Positions 16,594 through 26,394 are shown, counted from the stretch's first letter. The stretch: 64,000 bases of DNA from Methanosaeta sp. PtaU1.Bin060 (GCA_002067365.1 MVRK01000130.1:1-64000); one strand, 5' to 3'. Program-made: numbers and translations. Notes: a model not told the origin generated them from the sequence alone.

Positions 16594-17030
16594 AGATCCT
16601 CCTCCATGTCCATGTTGTCGAGGCCGCCTTTGAAATCTTCATCCTCGAACTCCATATCTACAACCCGAAGCTCCCTCCTCTCGCCTGAAGGGTCATAGCA
16701 GGCCCAGCTCCTCTCGTCGAATGGCGGGCCGACGATGATGTGGTAATCTCCTGTCCGCGAAAAGAAGAGGATGTCCTGCTCAGAGGGGCGGATGCTTCCC
16801 GAGGGATGGCTGTGGGCCGAGCCTGCGATCTTCATATTGGGAAGCATGTAGAGCCTGATCAAAGCGCTCATCCTCGAAGACTCTGTGCCTGGAAGCATCA
16901 GGACCTCTGTGATGACATCGTCCTCTGCCTGAAGAAGTCCCGCGAACTCCTCTGGCATGGACGACCTGGAAGCTTCAAGTATGAAATGAAGGGTGTCCCT
17001 GGCAATCCCTCGAACCTTTCTCTTTTTCAT
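16590..17030 (-). CDS. JAMM/MPN+ metalloprotease
   Basis: A 146-aa single-domain Mov34/MPN/PAD-1 family protein with an intact zinc-protease signature: Glu28 (PEEFAGLL) and H-x-H-x7-S-x2-D (HSHPSGSIRPSEQD). Archaeal members include desampylases that remove ubiquitin-like SAMPs or release sulfur from them. The tail after residue 125 is acidic (EFEDEDFKGG, MEEDL). GAGGAGGACC precedes the ATG. It lies between birA and ribL in the cofactor operon, which may hint at a role tied to sulfur or cofactor metabolism (inference). Confidence 0.88.
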   Translation of the reverse strand: MKKRKVRGIARDTLHFILEASRSSMPEEFAGLLQAEDDVITEVLMLPGTESSRMSALIRLYMLPNMKIAGSAHSHPSGSIRPSEQDILFFSRTGDYHIIVGPPFDERSWACYDPSGERRELRVVDMEFEDEDFKGGLDNMDMEEDL

Positions 17031-17048
17031 GGTCCTCCTCGCAACTTC

Positions 17049-18011
17049 TCATCCTCCCTCGGCGCAAGCACGCAGGTGGACACAATCCCCTGCCAGAACG
17101 CGCTTGATGCCCTTCTCTGTCCTGAGAAGGAGTGCGCCGTCCTCGGCAAGGTCCACCGCCTCGCCGACAGCACTGCCCTTGGCCGTGACCACGCGAACGC
17201 GTCTTCCGAGAGTGCTAGAGAGGCTGCGCCACTCATCATAGACCTCTCTGCACTTCATTCTATCGCAGGTCTCCTCTATCTCCTGAAGAATTCTCTGGAT
17301 CAGCTCGGGCCGCGAGACCCTTCTGCCAATCTCCTTCGAGATGGAGGTGGCCCGCCACTCTTCAGGAAAGCTGGAGACGTCCGCGTTGGCGTTGATGCCG
17401 ATGCCGACGAGGGCGTAGTTCAGCCGATCCACCTCGGCATTGACCTCCATCAGTATGCCGCAGATCTTGCGATCCCCGATCAGGAGATCATTCGGCCATT
17501 TGATGCTCGCCTCAAGGCCGTAGAGCTTTCGGATCGCCTTTGCCAGCGCCACGCTCACGGCCATATTTATCCGATGAGCTTCAGCCATGGGAATCTCGGG
17601 CTTGAGGATCAGGGTCATCCAGACACCGCCTGGCGGAGATGCCCATGACCTGGAGATCCTTCCGCGACCTCTGGTCTGGGTCTCTGCCAGGATGACTGTT
17701 CCGTTTTGGGCTTCGGGGGCGATGGAGAGTGCGCTCTCATTAGTGGAATCGACCTCACCATAGCAGCGCAGGTCTTTTCCAAGCCAGCATGTAGCAAGGC
17801 CCGAGCGAATCAGCCCGGCATCCAGCAGATCCAGCTTTTTGGAGAGCCTGTAGCCCCTCCTCGTACAGGCATCGATCTCATAGCCTTTATTCCGCAGGCC
17901 CTCAATCCTCTTCCAGACTGCGGCGCGGGAGATGCCCAGTTTGGAGGCGATCTCCTCGCCTGATACCCATTCGCCTGGACCTAAAAAGCTCAGAACCTCT
18001 TCAGGGCTCAA
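17049..18011 (-). CDS. birA: Biotin-protein ligase / transcriptional repressor
   Basis: Makes biotinyl-5'-AMP and attaches biotin to the carrier subunit of pyruvate carboxylase. The N-terminal 60 residues form a winged helix (SGEEIASKLGISRAAVWKRI), so this is the bifunctional BirA type that can bind DNA. The catalytic domain has TRGRGRISRSW and SIKWPNDLL, followed by the small C-terminal domain. The start is TTG 18011 with GGGGAGAA upstream, 2 nt after the pycA stop. Adjacency to pycA fits its job of activating that enzyme. Confidence 0.95.
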   Translation of the reverse strand: MSPEEVLSFLGPGEWVSGEEIASKLGISRAAVWKRIEGLRNKGYEIDACTRRGYRLSKKLDLLDAGLIRSGLATCWLGKDLRCYGEVDSTNESALSIAPEAQNGTVILAETQTRGRGRISRSWASPPGGVWMTLILKPEIPMAEAHRINMAVSVALAKAIRKLYGLEASIKWPNDLLIGDRKICGILMEVNAEVDRLNYALVGIGINANADVSSFPEEWRATSISKEIGRRVSRPELIQRILQEIEETCDRMKCREVYDEWRSLSSTLGRRVRVVTAKGSAVGEAVDLAEDGALLLRTEKGIKRVLAGDCVHLRACAEGG

Positions 18012-18013
18012 GC

Positions 18014-19498
18014 TCAGGTCTTCTCCCCTGCCTTCTGCTGGCTAAGATAGGACCCGACGGCCGCAGAGATGGCGGCGATCTTGCGCGAATCAGCGCCAAG
18101 GGCAGATGCGAGTGACTTGCCCTTCTCATCATCCTCCACAGCAACATCCTTGACAGCCTCGATGATGTTCTCTTCCTTTATGAATTGAGTGTTGATGTCG
18201 CCTCTGCGGAAGCGCGCGTTTCTCAGGACCGCCTTGTGGAAGATCACATTCGTCTTCACTCCGACTATTATGTACTCGTAAAGGGCGCGCTCCATTCTCG
18301 CGATGGCCTCTCTCCTGTCCTTTCCGTGTGCCACCAGCTTCGAGATCAGTGAATCGTAATAGGGCGGTATGACATAACCCGTATAAACGCCGCTGTCGAC
18401 CCTGATGCCCGGGCCGCCGGGGCTCCTGTATCTTTTTATCTTTCCGGGCGACGGGGCAAAATCGTTCAGGGGGTCCTCGGCATTGATCCTGCATTCGATG
18501 GCCCAACCTCGGATCTCCATCTCTTCCTGGGAGTAGCCCAGGTCCTCCCCGGAGGCTATGAGGATCTGCTCCTTCGCAAGGTCGACGCCCGTCACCATCT
18601 CTGTGATGGGATGCTCCACCTGCAGGCGGGTGTTCATCTCCAGGAAGTAGAAATCGCCCCTCGAGTACATGAACTCCACTGTGCCGGCGCTCACGTAGCC
18701 TATAGCCCTCGCGGCTTTGACTGCGATTGAGCCCATCCTCTCTCGCAGATCAGGCGTCATAACCGGCGAGGGGGACTCCTCGATGAGCTTCTGGTGGCGG
18801 CGCTGGATGGAGCACTCCCTGTCCGAGACGTAGATCGTCTTGCCCCTGTTATCGGCAAGTATCTGGAACTCGATGTGCCTTGGCTCTGTCAGATACTTCT
18901 CGATGTAGATGGTATCATCCCCGAAGGCGCTGCGGGCCACTGATTGCGACGATGTGAGTGCCGGCAGAAGCTCTTCCTGGCTCATTACTATCTTCATGCC
19001 AATCCCTCCGCCGCCTGCGGCCGGCTTGAGGATGATGGGATAGCCGATGCTCTCTGCCATCTTCTCAGCATCGCCTGGGTCGGAGACGCCCTCCTCGATC
19101 CCCGGCACTATCGGAACGCCAGCAGCCTTCATCGTCTGGCGGGCGGTGATCTTCGATCCCATGGCATCGATGGCATTAGGGGGCGGGCCGATGAATACTA
19201 TTCCGCTCTCCCTGCAGGCCGAGGCGAAATGGGTGTTCTCTGACAGAAAACCATAGCCTGGATGAATTGCCTCGGCTCCAGTCTCCTCTGCAGCTTTGAT
19301 GATGTTTTCTATTCTGAGGTAGCTCTGCGAGGAGGGAGATGGTCCGATGAAGACTGCCTCGTCTGCATACTTGGCGAAAAGGGCGTTTTTGTCGGCCTCG
19401 GAGTAGACGGCCACTGTGGAGATGCCCAGCTCCCGACAGGCTCTCATGATGCGGATAGCTATCTCGCCTCGATTGGCGATCAGGATCTTGTTGAACAT
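18014..19498 (-). CDS. pycA: Pyruvate carboxylase subunit A (biotin carboxylase)
   Basis: ATP-dependent carboxylation of biotin for oxaloacetate synthesis, the anaplerotic entry of methanogens. The 494-aa protein has the biotin carboxylase domain order: [23 protein letters not shown], the Gly-rich ATP loop [12 protein letters not shown], and [14 protein letters not shown] with the catalytic Glu and Arg. Because methanogens use it with PycB rather than for fatty acids, I call it PycA and not AccC. pycB is not in the window. It is the first gene of the cofactor operon. Confidence 0.93.
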   Translation of the reverse strand: MFNKILIANRGEIAIRIMRACRELGISTVAVYSEADKNALFAKYADEAVFIGPSPSSQSYLRIENIIKAAEETGAEAIHPGYGFLSENTHFASACRESGIVFIGPPPNAIDAMGSKITARQTMKAAGVPIVPGIEEGVSDPGDAEKMAESIGYPIILKPAAGGGGIGMKIVMSQEELLPALTSSQSVARSAFGDDTIYIEKYLTEPRHIEFQILADNRGKTIYVSDRECSIQRRHQKLIEESPSPVMTPDLRERMGSIAVKAARAIGYVSAGTVEFMYSRGDFYFLEMNTRLQVEHPITEMVTGVDLAKEQILIASGEDLGYSQEEMEIRGWAIECRINAEDPLNDFAPSPGKIKRYRSPGGPGIRVDSGVYTGYVIPPYYDSLISKLVAHGKDRREAIARMERALYEYIIVGVKTNVIFHKAVLRNARFRRGDINTQFIKEENIIEAVKDVAVEDDEKGKSLASALGADSRKIAAISAAVGSYLSQQKAGEKT

Positions 19499-19663
19499 CC
19501 CTAAGGGAGAAGCGCTACGAAGGTAAAAACCTTTGGAGATCGATAGCTCATCTTCAGCTGGCGATTCGAGATCAAAAATACTACCAAGCCCATATCAATG
19601 CACATGAGCCGTTTGCTTCTATGAACCGCCATGATATATTCCCTGTGATATACGACTTATAGA

Positions 19664-20227
19664 CTACCTCGGCACGGGCTCGAAGTTCCTCGGGTCCAAT
19701 CGGATCTTGTTCTGGCAGTAGCTGCAAACAGTCTCCAGCGATGATCCCTTCTCCAGGGCGGCATCCACCTCCTCCTGGGGCGAAAGGTACTGGGTCATCT
19801 CCTCTGCACAGTTGGGGCATGTCACCTTCAGCCACTCCAGGCGGGAGAGGTCGCGGATGGTCTTGATAAGAAGTCCGATTGCATCGATGTATCTCTCTCT
19901 GGAAAAGCTCAGGGGACGCAGGTGCTCGATAAGGAAGGGAGCCTCTGCTCCATCCTCAAGGAGGGGGATCAGCAGAAGGTCTAGGCCGCGAGCCAGGCCG
20001 ATCTCCTGGCAGACGGTCGGTGAGCGGCAGCCCTCCCTGGTGAGCAGCGCCACCAGACATTCGGAATTGCGCACGCCGAATGATACGCGCTCTCCCAGGG
20101 ATACCGCAGGTGCGAGGCGGCATAGCGAGACGTAGCTCTCCAGGCCGACCCGCCACAGGGCACGGGAGAGCTGCAGTGCAAGATCTTCGTCCTCCCTGCT
20201 GTGGGAAATATATACGCGAGAGATCAT
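19664..20227 (-). CDS. TIR-domain protein with C-terminal zinc ribbon
   Basis: A 187-aa protein. Residues 1-125 are a TIR domain: VYISHSREDEDLALQLSRAL, a GxRVSFGVRNSECLVALLT strand and SPTVCQEIGLARGL, in which Glu75 is at the position of the catalytic Glu of NAD-cleaving TIRs. Residues 137-171 hold two Cys pairs (CPNC and CSYC) that should bind zinc. TIR proteins in prokaryotes often act in antiviral NAD depletion or as signalling adaptors. No effector, sensor or phage-defence partner is adjacent, so its role is open. The promoter side faces a toxin-antitoxin locus. Confidence 0.8.
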   Translation of the reverse strand: MISRVYISHSREDEDLALQLSRALWRVGLESYVSLCRLAPAVSLGERVSFGVRNSECLVALLTREGCRSPTVCQEIGLARGLDLLLIPLLEDGAEAPFLIEHLRPLSFSRERYIDAIGLLIKTIRDLSRLEWLKVTCPNCAEEMTQYLSPQEEVDAALEKGSSLETVCSYCQNKIRLDPRNFEPVPR

Positions 20228-20577
20228 CCATTCATTTTAGGCTGGCCGCGCAAAAATAGCTAACCCTTCGGTGCAGGACGGCGATGGAAAACACTCGCTG
20301 TATTTCGAGGCAGCAAGAATCCCAGCAGATCCAGGCAGATCCCAGTTCATCCTGGGTGCATTTCATCCTCTCCAAATGCGGAATAATCATCTTTGATATC
20401 TTGAAGAGCCATCTTGGTCGCCGATCCCTCGCGGCTTCTGGCGGTGCCCTGATCATCCTATGGCGAAATCATTGGCGCAGTTTTGGCGCATTCAGGACTG
20501 ATTCGGATCTCGAAAGCAAAATTACAGTGCTGTTTAAATAATAAGCATCATTTATACCAAGAGATGGGGACTCCTGG
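20228..20577. other. 350-bp gap between the TIR gene and the MNT/HepT locus
   Basis: No coding region is evident. It contains the left copy of a 21-bp direct repeat (20413-20433) that recurs at 21324, and a promoter-like TTTAAATAATAAG just before the MNT gene. Confidence 0.5.
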
Positions 20578-20871
20578 ATGAGTGACCTTCAAGAAATCGA
20601 GGCCCGGCTCAAGGAAAATAAGAATGTGCTTGACGAAAAGTACAATGTCAAAGAAATTGGCATCTTCGGATCTTTCGTGCGAGGTGAGCAGAAGGAGACC
20701 AGCGATCTAGATATCCTGGTGGAGTTCAAGGGGAGGGTGAGCCTTTTCGAAGTCATTCGACTGGAGCGGTATCTGAGTGAGCTTCTCGGTGAAAAGGTGG
20801 ATCTGGTCATGAAAAAATCACTCAAGCCGAGGATTGGCAAGCACATTCTAAAAGAGGTCGTCTACGTATGA
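20578..20871 (+). CDS. mntA: MNT-family nucleotidyltransferase antitoxin (MntA type)
   Basis: Minimal nucleotidyltransferase of 97 aa with the signature GSFVRGEQ...SDLDILVEF. In HEPN-MNT systems this enzyme transfers AMP to a tyrosine of the HEPN toxin HepT and so silences it. Its stop overlaps the toxin start as ATGA (20868-20871), the usual arrangement. The partner toxin here is frameshifted, so the antitoxin appears to have outlived it. A better preserved second system lies at 55.6 kb. Confidence 0.9.
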   Translation: MSDLQEIEARLKENKNVLDEKYNVKEIGIFGSFVRGEQKETSDLDILVEFKGRVSLFEVIRLERYLSELLGEKVDLVMKKSLKPRIGKHILKEVVYV

Positions 20872-21224
20872 GTATCCGGGAGTATGGCGACTTCCTTCAA
20901 GATATCCTGGATTCAATAGATTACATCGAACTTTTTTGACGGATTACGATGCTGATGATTTCATAAACGATAAGAGGACTGTCTTCGCCGTGCTCTGGTG
21001 TCTGCATGTTTTGGGGTGAGGCTGCAAAGCATGTTCCCAAGCAAGCAAGAGATCAATATCCAGAGATTCCATGGGAGGATATGACTAAGATGAGGGACAA
21101 GGTCGTGCATGGCTATTTCGGAATTGATCTTGAGATCGTATGGGACACGGCTACCCGCGATCTCCCTCAAATAAAGCCTCTCATTGATGATGCTTTAGAC
21201 GAGATTGATGGCAAGAAAACGTGA
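20868..21224 (+). pseudogene. hepT: HepT-like HEPN toxin (DUF86), disrupted by two frameshifts
   Basis: Three frames together spell a complete HepT: SIREYGDFLQDILDSIDYIE, then FLTDYDADDFINDKRTVFAVLWCLHVLG, then GEAAKHVPKQ with the RNase motif RDKVVHGY (R-x4-H-x-Y) near the end. The breaks fall at the T-run around 20932-20938 (one base missing) and at GGGG around 21013-21016 (one base extra). Both are at homopolymers, so sequencing error is possible. If real, this is an inactivated toxin next to an intact antitoxin. Confidence 0.85.
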
Positions 21225-21410
21225 ATTGAATTTCCTTGTAGAATGATGCGGAGGTGTGAACCGCCCAGAGCTATGGATTATCACGTTTGACAATGACAAT
21301 ATGATCAAAGTGAATCCCTGTCCCTTGATCGCCGATCCCTCGCGTGCGCTCCCACGGGGCAGCGCAGCGAAGTCGAAGAGCCTTCTGGATGGCTATAGCA
21401 TGAATAGACC

Positions 21411-22598
21411 CTATGTACGGGTGATATCGCATTTTGATGAGCCGTTCTCGCTCTCGATTATGCAGGTCGGGTCCTCGCCCATGAGATCTTTGCAGTAGTA
21501 GTACGCCTTCTGACGGCATCCTCCGCACAGATCGAGGTAATCGCACTTCCCGCATTTTCCCTTCAGGCAGGACCTCATTTTCCTCAGGGCCAGGAGCTCC
21601 TCGGAAGGGTGGTCTATCCAGATGTCCCTGAAGGACCTCTCGCGAACATTTCCGACGACAACCTGCGGCATGAAGTGACAGGGGTGAACATCACCCCTAT
21701 GATTGATGTTTGCCACCTTCACGCCTGTGGAGCATCCGCCAGCATTGGTCAGGAGCCTTCTGACCTCTTCTCGTCTTGGGTCGTCCTTCAATAGCTCCAG
21801 CAGGTAGGCACCGTCCATAGGCGAGTCGGTGGTGAGGATCTCGATCTTCCTGTTCTTCAGCTCGACAGCTGCCTCGGCCAGGAATCTGATCACGCTGCGA
21901 CGCTGCTCGGGAGTGACGTCCCTCTCGGCGATGGCAGCCCCGCGGCCAGTCGGAACAAGATGGTAGAGGCAGAACCTGGGAATCTCCTCCGCCAGAGCCA
22001 GTTCGAGAAGATCAGGGATATCCTGCCAGTTGTCCCTCGTCAGTGTCACCCTCAGGCCGGTCTTCAGGCCCGCGTCGCGCGCGTTCCTCAATCCCTGAAG
22101 GGCGCGATCATGTGCCCCGGCAGCGCCCCGGAAGAGATCGTGCTTCTTTGGTGCAGCGGAGTCTAGGCTCACTCCCACGTATCTGATCCTGGCCTCGGCC
22201 AGGAGCCTTGCCACCTCGGGGGTGATCAGGGTACCGTTGGTGGAGATGACTGTTGCAAGGCCGACATCGCGCGCATGGAAGGCCAGGGGATAGAAGTTCC
22301 TGCTCATGAGGGGCTCGCCGCCGGTGAGGATTAGGATGGGTATCTTGAGGTCCGCCAGCTCATCCACGAGGCGCACTCCCTCCTCAAGGCCGAGCTCGCC
22401 ATCTGCTTCGCCTCGGGCATCCATGTAGCAGTGCTGGCACGCTAAATTACATCTCCTCGTCAGGTTCCACATCACCACAGGCTTCGCCTGAGCTGAGAAC
22501 CTGAGCATATCAGGCGCTGGGCTTTGCCCCTTTTCCGAGGCCCGCAATGCCTCCCAGACTGTGGCCTGATCCGCCAGAGCCTTTGAAAATATTATCAT
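21411..22598 (-). CDS. ahbC: 12,18-didecarboxysirohaem deacetylase AhbC (radical SAM)
   Basis: Radical-SAM enzyme of the alternative (sirohaem-dependent) haem pathway, removing acetate side chains of didecarboxysirohaem to give Fe-coproporphyrin. The cluster is Cys50-x3-Cys54-x2-Cys57 in PVVMWNLTRRCNLACQHC, and the start MIIFSKALA follows the AhbC/NirJ1 pattern. The C-terminal SPASM-like region has Cys in GGCSTGVK, VHPCHF and the KCGKCDYLDLCGGC group, consistent with a second iron-sulfur cluster. AhbD is the alternative assignment. It overlaps cobA/hemD by 4 nt in the tetrapyrrole operon, which supports the role. Confidence 0.85.
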   Translation of the reverse strand: MIIFSKALADQATVWEALRASEKGQSPAPDMLRFSAQAKPVVMWNLTRRCNLACQHCYMDARGEADGELGLEEGVRLVDELADLKIPILILTGGEPLMSRNFYPLAFHARDVGLATVISTNGTLITPEVARLLAEARIRYVGVSLDSAAPKKHDLFRGAAGAHDRALQGLRNARDAGLKTGLRVTLTRDNWQDIPDLLELALAEEIPRFCLYHLVPTGRGAAIAERDVTPEQRRSVIRFLAEAAVELKNRKIEILTTDSPMDGAYLLELLKDDPRREEVRRLLTNAGGCSTGVKVANINHRGDVHPCHFMPQVVVGNVRERSFRDIWIDHPSEELLALRKMRSCLKGKCGKCDYLDLCGGCRQKAYYYCKDLMGEDPTCIIESENGSSKCDITRT

Positions 22599-24052
22599 GA
22601 TACTCTCCTCAGCGCCCTGAGCATCGCCTCGAAGGTGAATGTCTCGGGCATGATGTCCACACGCACCCCCAGGCGCTCAAGCTCCGCCGCCGTTGGCCTG
22701 CCGATCACTGCCACAGTGGCTCCTGCCAGGGCGTTTCTCAGCGAGTCCTCAAGGCCCAGCTCCCGCGCACGCTCCAGAAGCGATCTGGCTGTGGAGGAGC
22801 TTGTGAAGGCGAAGATGTCAACCGCCTCTGGATGCCTGATCAGATCATCCAGCAGCGCATTCCTTGATAAAACGACCTCGTATAGTGGGATATCGTCCAC
22901 CTCTATTCCCCCATGCCTCAGGCCCTCTGAGAGGTACTGGCTTCCCTGGGCGCTGCGCAGAAACAGGATGCGTTTGCATTTGCCATTCAGCATGCTCTCC
23001 AGGCCCTCGGAGCTGTACTCCTCAGGCTTCTCTGATCTGAGGCCGCAGCCTGCCAGAGCCGCCTCGGTCTTCGGGCCGATGGCCACGATCATCTTTTTCT
23101 CAAGGCCCAATCGAACTCCCTCGGCCTTCATGGCCATCTTTACGCCATTGGCGCTCGTGAAGGCCACGCACTCTGCAGCCATGATCCTGTGCATCAGATC
23201 AGACGGCAGGGGCCTCTCTACAAGGGCGATGGCCGGAGACTGAACTGGCAGAAAACCGTAAGCCTCTGCGAGCGCTGCGGACTCCTCCTGCTGGGCCTCT
23301 GGCCGAAGGATCGCAATCCTTTTTCTAGCGAGCTGCTCTGAGAGCCTCACCACGTCCCCCACAACTAAGATTGCAGGCGACTCGATCTTCGCCCTGCTGG
23401 CCTTCTCTGCGATATCCCCCAGCGTTCCAGTCACGAGCCTCTGGTCGGCCCAGCCGCCCTTCTCGACGATCGCCGCCGGTGTCTCTGGCGACCTGCCTCC
23501 AGCGATGAGCTGTCCGACGTTCTTCTCGAGCCTCGAGACCCCCATCAGGACGACGAGGGTGCCGCCCAGTCTGGCAACAGCCCCCCAGTCAAGAGGTGAA
23601 TCCTTCCCAGGTTCCTCATGGCCCGTGACGACTGTGAAGGCTGAGGCTATGCCCCTGTGTGTCACAGGAATTCCCGCCAGCTCGGGCGCTGCCACAGCAG
23701 AGGTGACTCCGGGCACAACCTCGACTGCGATCCCCCTCTCTCGAAGCGCCAGCGCCTCCTCGCCACCTCTGCCGAAGAGATAGGGGTCGCCCCCCTTCAG
23801 GCGCACCACCATATTGCCCTTGAGAGCCTTCTCTATGAGGAGCCGGTTGATCCCCTCCTGGCTGAGCTTGTGAGATCCTGCCGACTTGCCCACGTCTATT
23901 CGCTCGCCCTTCACCCCTTCAAGCATCCTCGGATCGAGCAGCCGATCGAACAAAACCACATCTGCCTCGGAGAGCAGACGCTTTGCCTTGAGAGTCATGA
24001 GCTCGGGGTCGCCCGGACCCGCGCCGACGAGATAAACCTTACCGCACGCCAA
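22595..24052 (-). CDS. cobA-hemD: Uroporphyrinogen-III C-methyltransferase / uroporphyrinogen-III synthase fusion
   Basis: Two enzymes in one 485-aa chain. Residues 1-240 are the SAM-dependent methyltransferase making precorrin-2 ([57 protein letters not shown]). Residues about 245-485 are HemD, which closes hydroxymethylbilane with inversion of ring D ([43 protein letters not shown]). The fusion supplies sirohaem, haem, cobalamin and F430. TTG start; overlaps hemC by 14 nt and ahbC by 4 nt, so translation is coupled. Confidence 0.93.
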   Translation of the reverse strand: MACGKVYLVGAGPGDPELMTLKAKRLLSEADVVLFDRLLDPRMLEGVKGERIDVGKSAGSHKLSQEGINRLLIEKALKGNMVVRLKGGDPYLFGRGGEEALALRERGIAVEVVPGVTSAVAAPELAGIPVTHRGIASAFTVVTGHEEPGKDSPLDWGAVARLGGTLVVLMGVSRLEKNVGQLIAGGRSPETPAAIVEKGGWADQRLVTGTLGDIAEKASRAKIESPAILVVGDVVRLSEQLARKRIAILRPEAQQEESAALAEAYGFLPVQSPAIALVERPLPSDLMHRIMAAECVAFTSANGVKMAMKAEGVRLGLEKKMIVAIGPKTEAALAGCGLRSEKPEEYSSEGLESMLNGKCKRILFLRSAQGSQYLSEGLRHGGIEVDDIPLYEVVLSRNALLDDLIRHPEAVDIFAFTSSSTARSLLERARELGLEDSLRNALAGATVAVIGRPTAAELERLGVRVDIMPETFTFEAMLRALRRVS

Positions 24053-24956
24053 GAGCCTTCACCGCCTCATTCACCAGATCCTCTCCGCCCATCTCGATCA
24101 GCCTTCTTCCGAGGTCGGCGGATTCCTGCAGGCAATCACCGTTGATGGCGATCTCCTCGTCAAGCCGAATGAACCTTCTTCCATCCAGGGATAAAACCTC
24201 AGCCAGCACACGTGCCCTCTCGCCCTTCGCACTCGCGTGAACCGCCATGGGAACGATGCAGCCCCCTCCAACGGTCTCAAGTATCCTTCTCTCGATCATG
24301 GTCTCCACTCTCGTAGGGCCGTCATCCAGGCTTTGGGAGAGAGCTTCTCCAGGGGTTCCTCTCTTTGCCACCACCACAATCGTTCCCTGGTTGGCAGAGG
24401 GAACGAACCTCTCGATCTCCAGCCTGCTGTACTCCAGTTCCATTTTCATCCTCTCTGGCCCAGCCTGTGCCAGGACTATGGCATCATACTCTCCCTGGTT
24501 CAATTTTCGCAATCTCGTCTGGAGGTTTCCCCGAAGGCTCCGGATGACGAGGTCCGGCCGCGCACGGCGCAGCTGAGCAGTCCGCCGCATGCTGGATGTT
24601 CCTACCACTGCTCCCATCCTCAGATCCTCCAGGCCCCCTCCTCCTTTTGAGACCAGGATATCGTGCGCAGAGTCGCGCTTCAGGATCGCGGAGATGACAA
24701 GCTCTTCTGGCCTCTTCGTGGGAAGGTCCTTCATGCTGTGCACAGCCAGGTCTATCTCGCCAGAGATCATGCGGCTATCGATCTCTGCCACGAAGACCCC
24801 GACCCCCTTCAGCTCGTGCAGGGGCTTGTCGAGGAAGACGTCCCCGCTCGTCCTGATCAACCGAAGCTCCGAATCCACTCCCCTCTCTTTCAGAAGCTCT
24901 TGGACGATCTCTGTCTGGCGCAGCGCCAGGGGGCTGCCTCGGCTGCCGACTATCAG
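24039..24956 (-). CDS. hemC: Porphobilinogen deaminase (hydroxymethylbilane synthase), probable CTG start
   Basis: Polymerises four porphobilinogens into hydroxymethylbilane. The catalytic DLAVHSMKD motif, the Arg-rich [13 protein letters not shown] and the dipyrromethane-carrying Cys (GGGCIVPMA) are present. The conserved N-terminus [18 protein letters not shown] lies upstream of the first canonical start (GTG 24878), and no ATG, GTG or TTG precedes it. The only sensible initiator is CTG at 24956, which overlaps the hemL stop as CTGA. This gives 305 aa, the normal length. A GTG start would delete 26 essential residues. Confidence 0.9.
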   Translation of the reverse strand: MIVGSRGSPLALRQTEIVQELLKERGVDSELRLIRTSGDVFLDKPLHELKGVGVFVAEIDSRMISGEIDLAVHSMKDLPTKRPEELVISAILKRDSAHDILVSKGGGGLEDLRMGAVVGTSSMRRTAQLRRARPDLVIRSLRGNLQTRLRKLNQGEYDAIVLAQAGPERMKMELEYSRLEIERFVPSANQGTIVVVAKRGTPGEALSQSLDDGPTRVETMIERRILETVGGGCIVPMAVHASAKGERARVLAEVLSLDGRRFIRLDEEIAINGDCLQESADLGRRLIEMGGEDLVNEAVKALGVR

Positions 24957-26221
24957 CTTTTCAGGCAGGACCTAAACGCCTCCAGGGTGGCTTCCAGGAC
25001 TTCTCGGCTGTGGGCTGTGGAGATGAAGTCTGTCTCGAACTGGCTCGGTGTGATGAAGACTCCTTTTCTGAGCATCCTATGGAAGAACTCCAGATACCCG
25101 GCCTTATCGCACTTCAGGGCCTCAGAATAGTTATGCGGCTCTGGCCCGAAGAAGACCTTGAAGAGGCTTGCGATGCCTACTACGCTGTATCCGAGATCGA
25201 GGTCTTCCACCATCTCCTTCAGGGACTCTCGCATCTCATCGCTCGCTCTGTTCAGCTTCTCCAGAGTCGAGTCTCCCTCGAGGATATCGAGGGTTGCCAT
25301 GCCTGCTGCCAGGGAGACCGGGCTTCCGTTGAATGTGCCTGCCTGGTATATGCCGCCGCTCGGGGCCACCTGTTCCATCAGGTCCCTGCGGCCCCCGAAG
25401 ACTCCGATGGGAAAGCCTCCGCCGATGATTTTTCCGAGGGTTGTCAGATCGGGGGTCACGCCATATAGCTCCTGCGCGCCTCCGAGGCCAAGCCGGAAGC
25501 CGGTTATTACCTCATCGAAGATGAGCAGGACGTCATTCTCTTTGGTGAGATCCCTGACGCTCTTTAGATATCCCTCCTGGGGCAGGACGGGCCCGATGTT
25601 TCCGAGCACCGGCTCGATGATCAGGCAGGCGATCTCCTCTGGAAAGCTCGACAGGGTCTTCTCCAGAGCCTCGGGATCGTTGAAGGGCACCTGAAGGGTG
25701 TTCTTCGCCGTGTCCACGGGAACGCCCCTGGAGTCTGGGATGCCCAATGTTGTGGCACCAGAGCCAGCCTTCACCAGGACGCTGTCATGGGCCCCGTGAA
25801 AGCCGCCCTCGATCTTGATGATCTTGTTCCTGCCAGTCGCCCCGCGGGCGACCCGCAGCGCAGCCATCGTGGCCTCTGCGCCCGTGCTGACGAAGCGCAT
25901 CATCTGCATGCTGGGATAGTGCCCTGCTATCCGCTCCGCCATCTGGATCTCAATCTCAGAAGGAGTACCATAGAGCCATCCCTTTTCAAGCTGCTTTTCC
26001 ACTGCAGCCTCCACGGCGGGGTGGCGGTGCCCCAGGATCATGGGACCGTAGGCGAGGCAGTGATCGATGAACCTGTTGCCGTCAGCGTCCCATAGGTAGG
26101 GACCTTTGGCCCTGGCGGTGTAAAAAGGGCAGGGAGATATGGCCCTAACAGGGCTGCTCACGCCCCCCGGCAGGAGCCTCCTGGCCTTGCCAAAGAGCCC
26201 AATCGATGAATTAAAACGCAT
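24953..26221 (-). CDS. hemL: Glutamate-1-semialdehyde 2,1-aminomutase
   Basis: PLP enzyme converting glutamate-1-semialdehyde to 5-aminolevulinate in the C5 pathway. The 422-aa protein has [12 protein letters not shown] at the N-terminus, the STGAEATM phosphate-binding turn, FDEVITGFR, and the PLP lysine in [12 protein letters not shown]. First gene of a four-gene operon (hemL, hemC, cobA/hemD, ahbC); hemA and hemB are not in the window. The stop codon overlaps the proposed hemC start. Confidence 0.96.
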   Translation of the reverse strand: MRFNSSIGLFGKARRLLPGGVSSPVRAISPCPFYTARAKGPYLWDADGNRFIDHCLAYGPMILGHRHPAVEAAVEKQLEKGWLYGTPSEIEIQMAERIAGHYPSMQMMRFVSTGAEATMAALRVARGATGRNKIIKIEGGFHGAHDSVLVKAGSGATTLGIPDSRGVPVDTAKNTLQVPFNDPEALEKTLSSFPEEIACLIIEPVLGNIGPVLPQEGYLKSVRDLTKENDVLLIFDEVITGFRLGLGGAQELYGVTPDLTTLGKIIGGGFPIGVFGGRRDLMEQVAPSGGIYQAGTFNGSPVSLAAGMATLDILEGDSTLEKLNRASDEMRESLKEMVEDLDLGYSVVGIASLFKVFFGPEPHNYSEALKCDKAGYLEFFHRMLRKGVFITPSQFETDFISTAHSREVLEATLEAFRSCLKS

Positions 26222-26394
26222 TCAAGGGACTTTTAATGAAGCTTTGGATTAATCAAACTTGCGATTCCTAACACCACAGTTTCTGGGATTCTGCAATTTC
26301 ACAGGATGAACAACCATCTTCATTGCAGGCGAATTCCATGAGCATGAAAATCACCGAAGGCGATTTCATCGAAGGCGATTCTTTTCTAAGGAAC

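Larger units (their letters stand above)
20413..21344. repeat. 21-bp direct repeats bracketing the MNT/HepT locus
   Basis: 20413-20433 and 21324-21344 match at 20 of 21 positions: CTTGGTCGCCGATCCCTCGCG and the same with A for the fifth base (G); the inner 16 bases are identical. They enclose the MNT gene and the broken hepT with about 140 bp (left) and 100 bp (right) of flank. This may mark insertion of the module, or be two copies of a dispersed repeat. Confidence 0.7.

Noticed and set aside
16740-17648. 302-codon plus-strand frame opposite birA and the JAMM gene
   Set aside because: Spans two conserved genes on the other strand and resembles no protein family.
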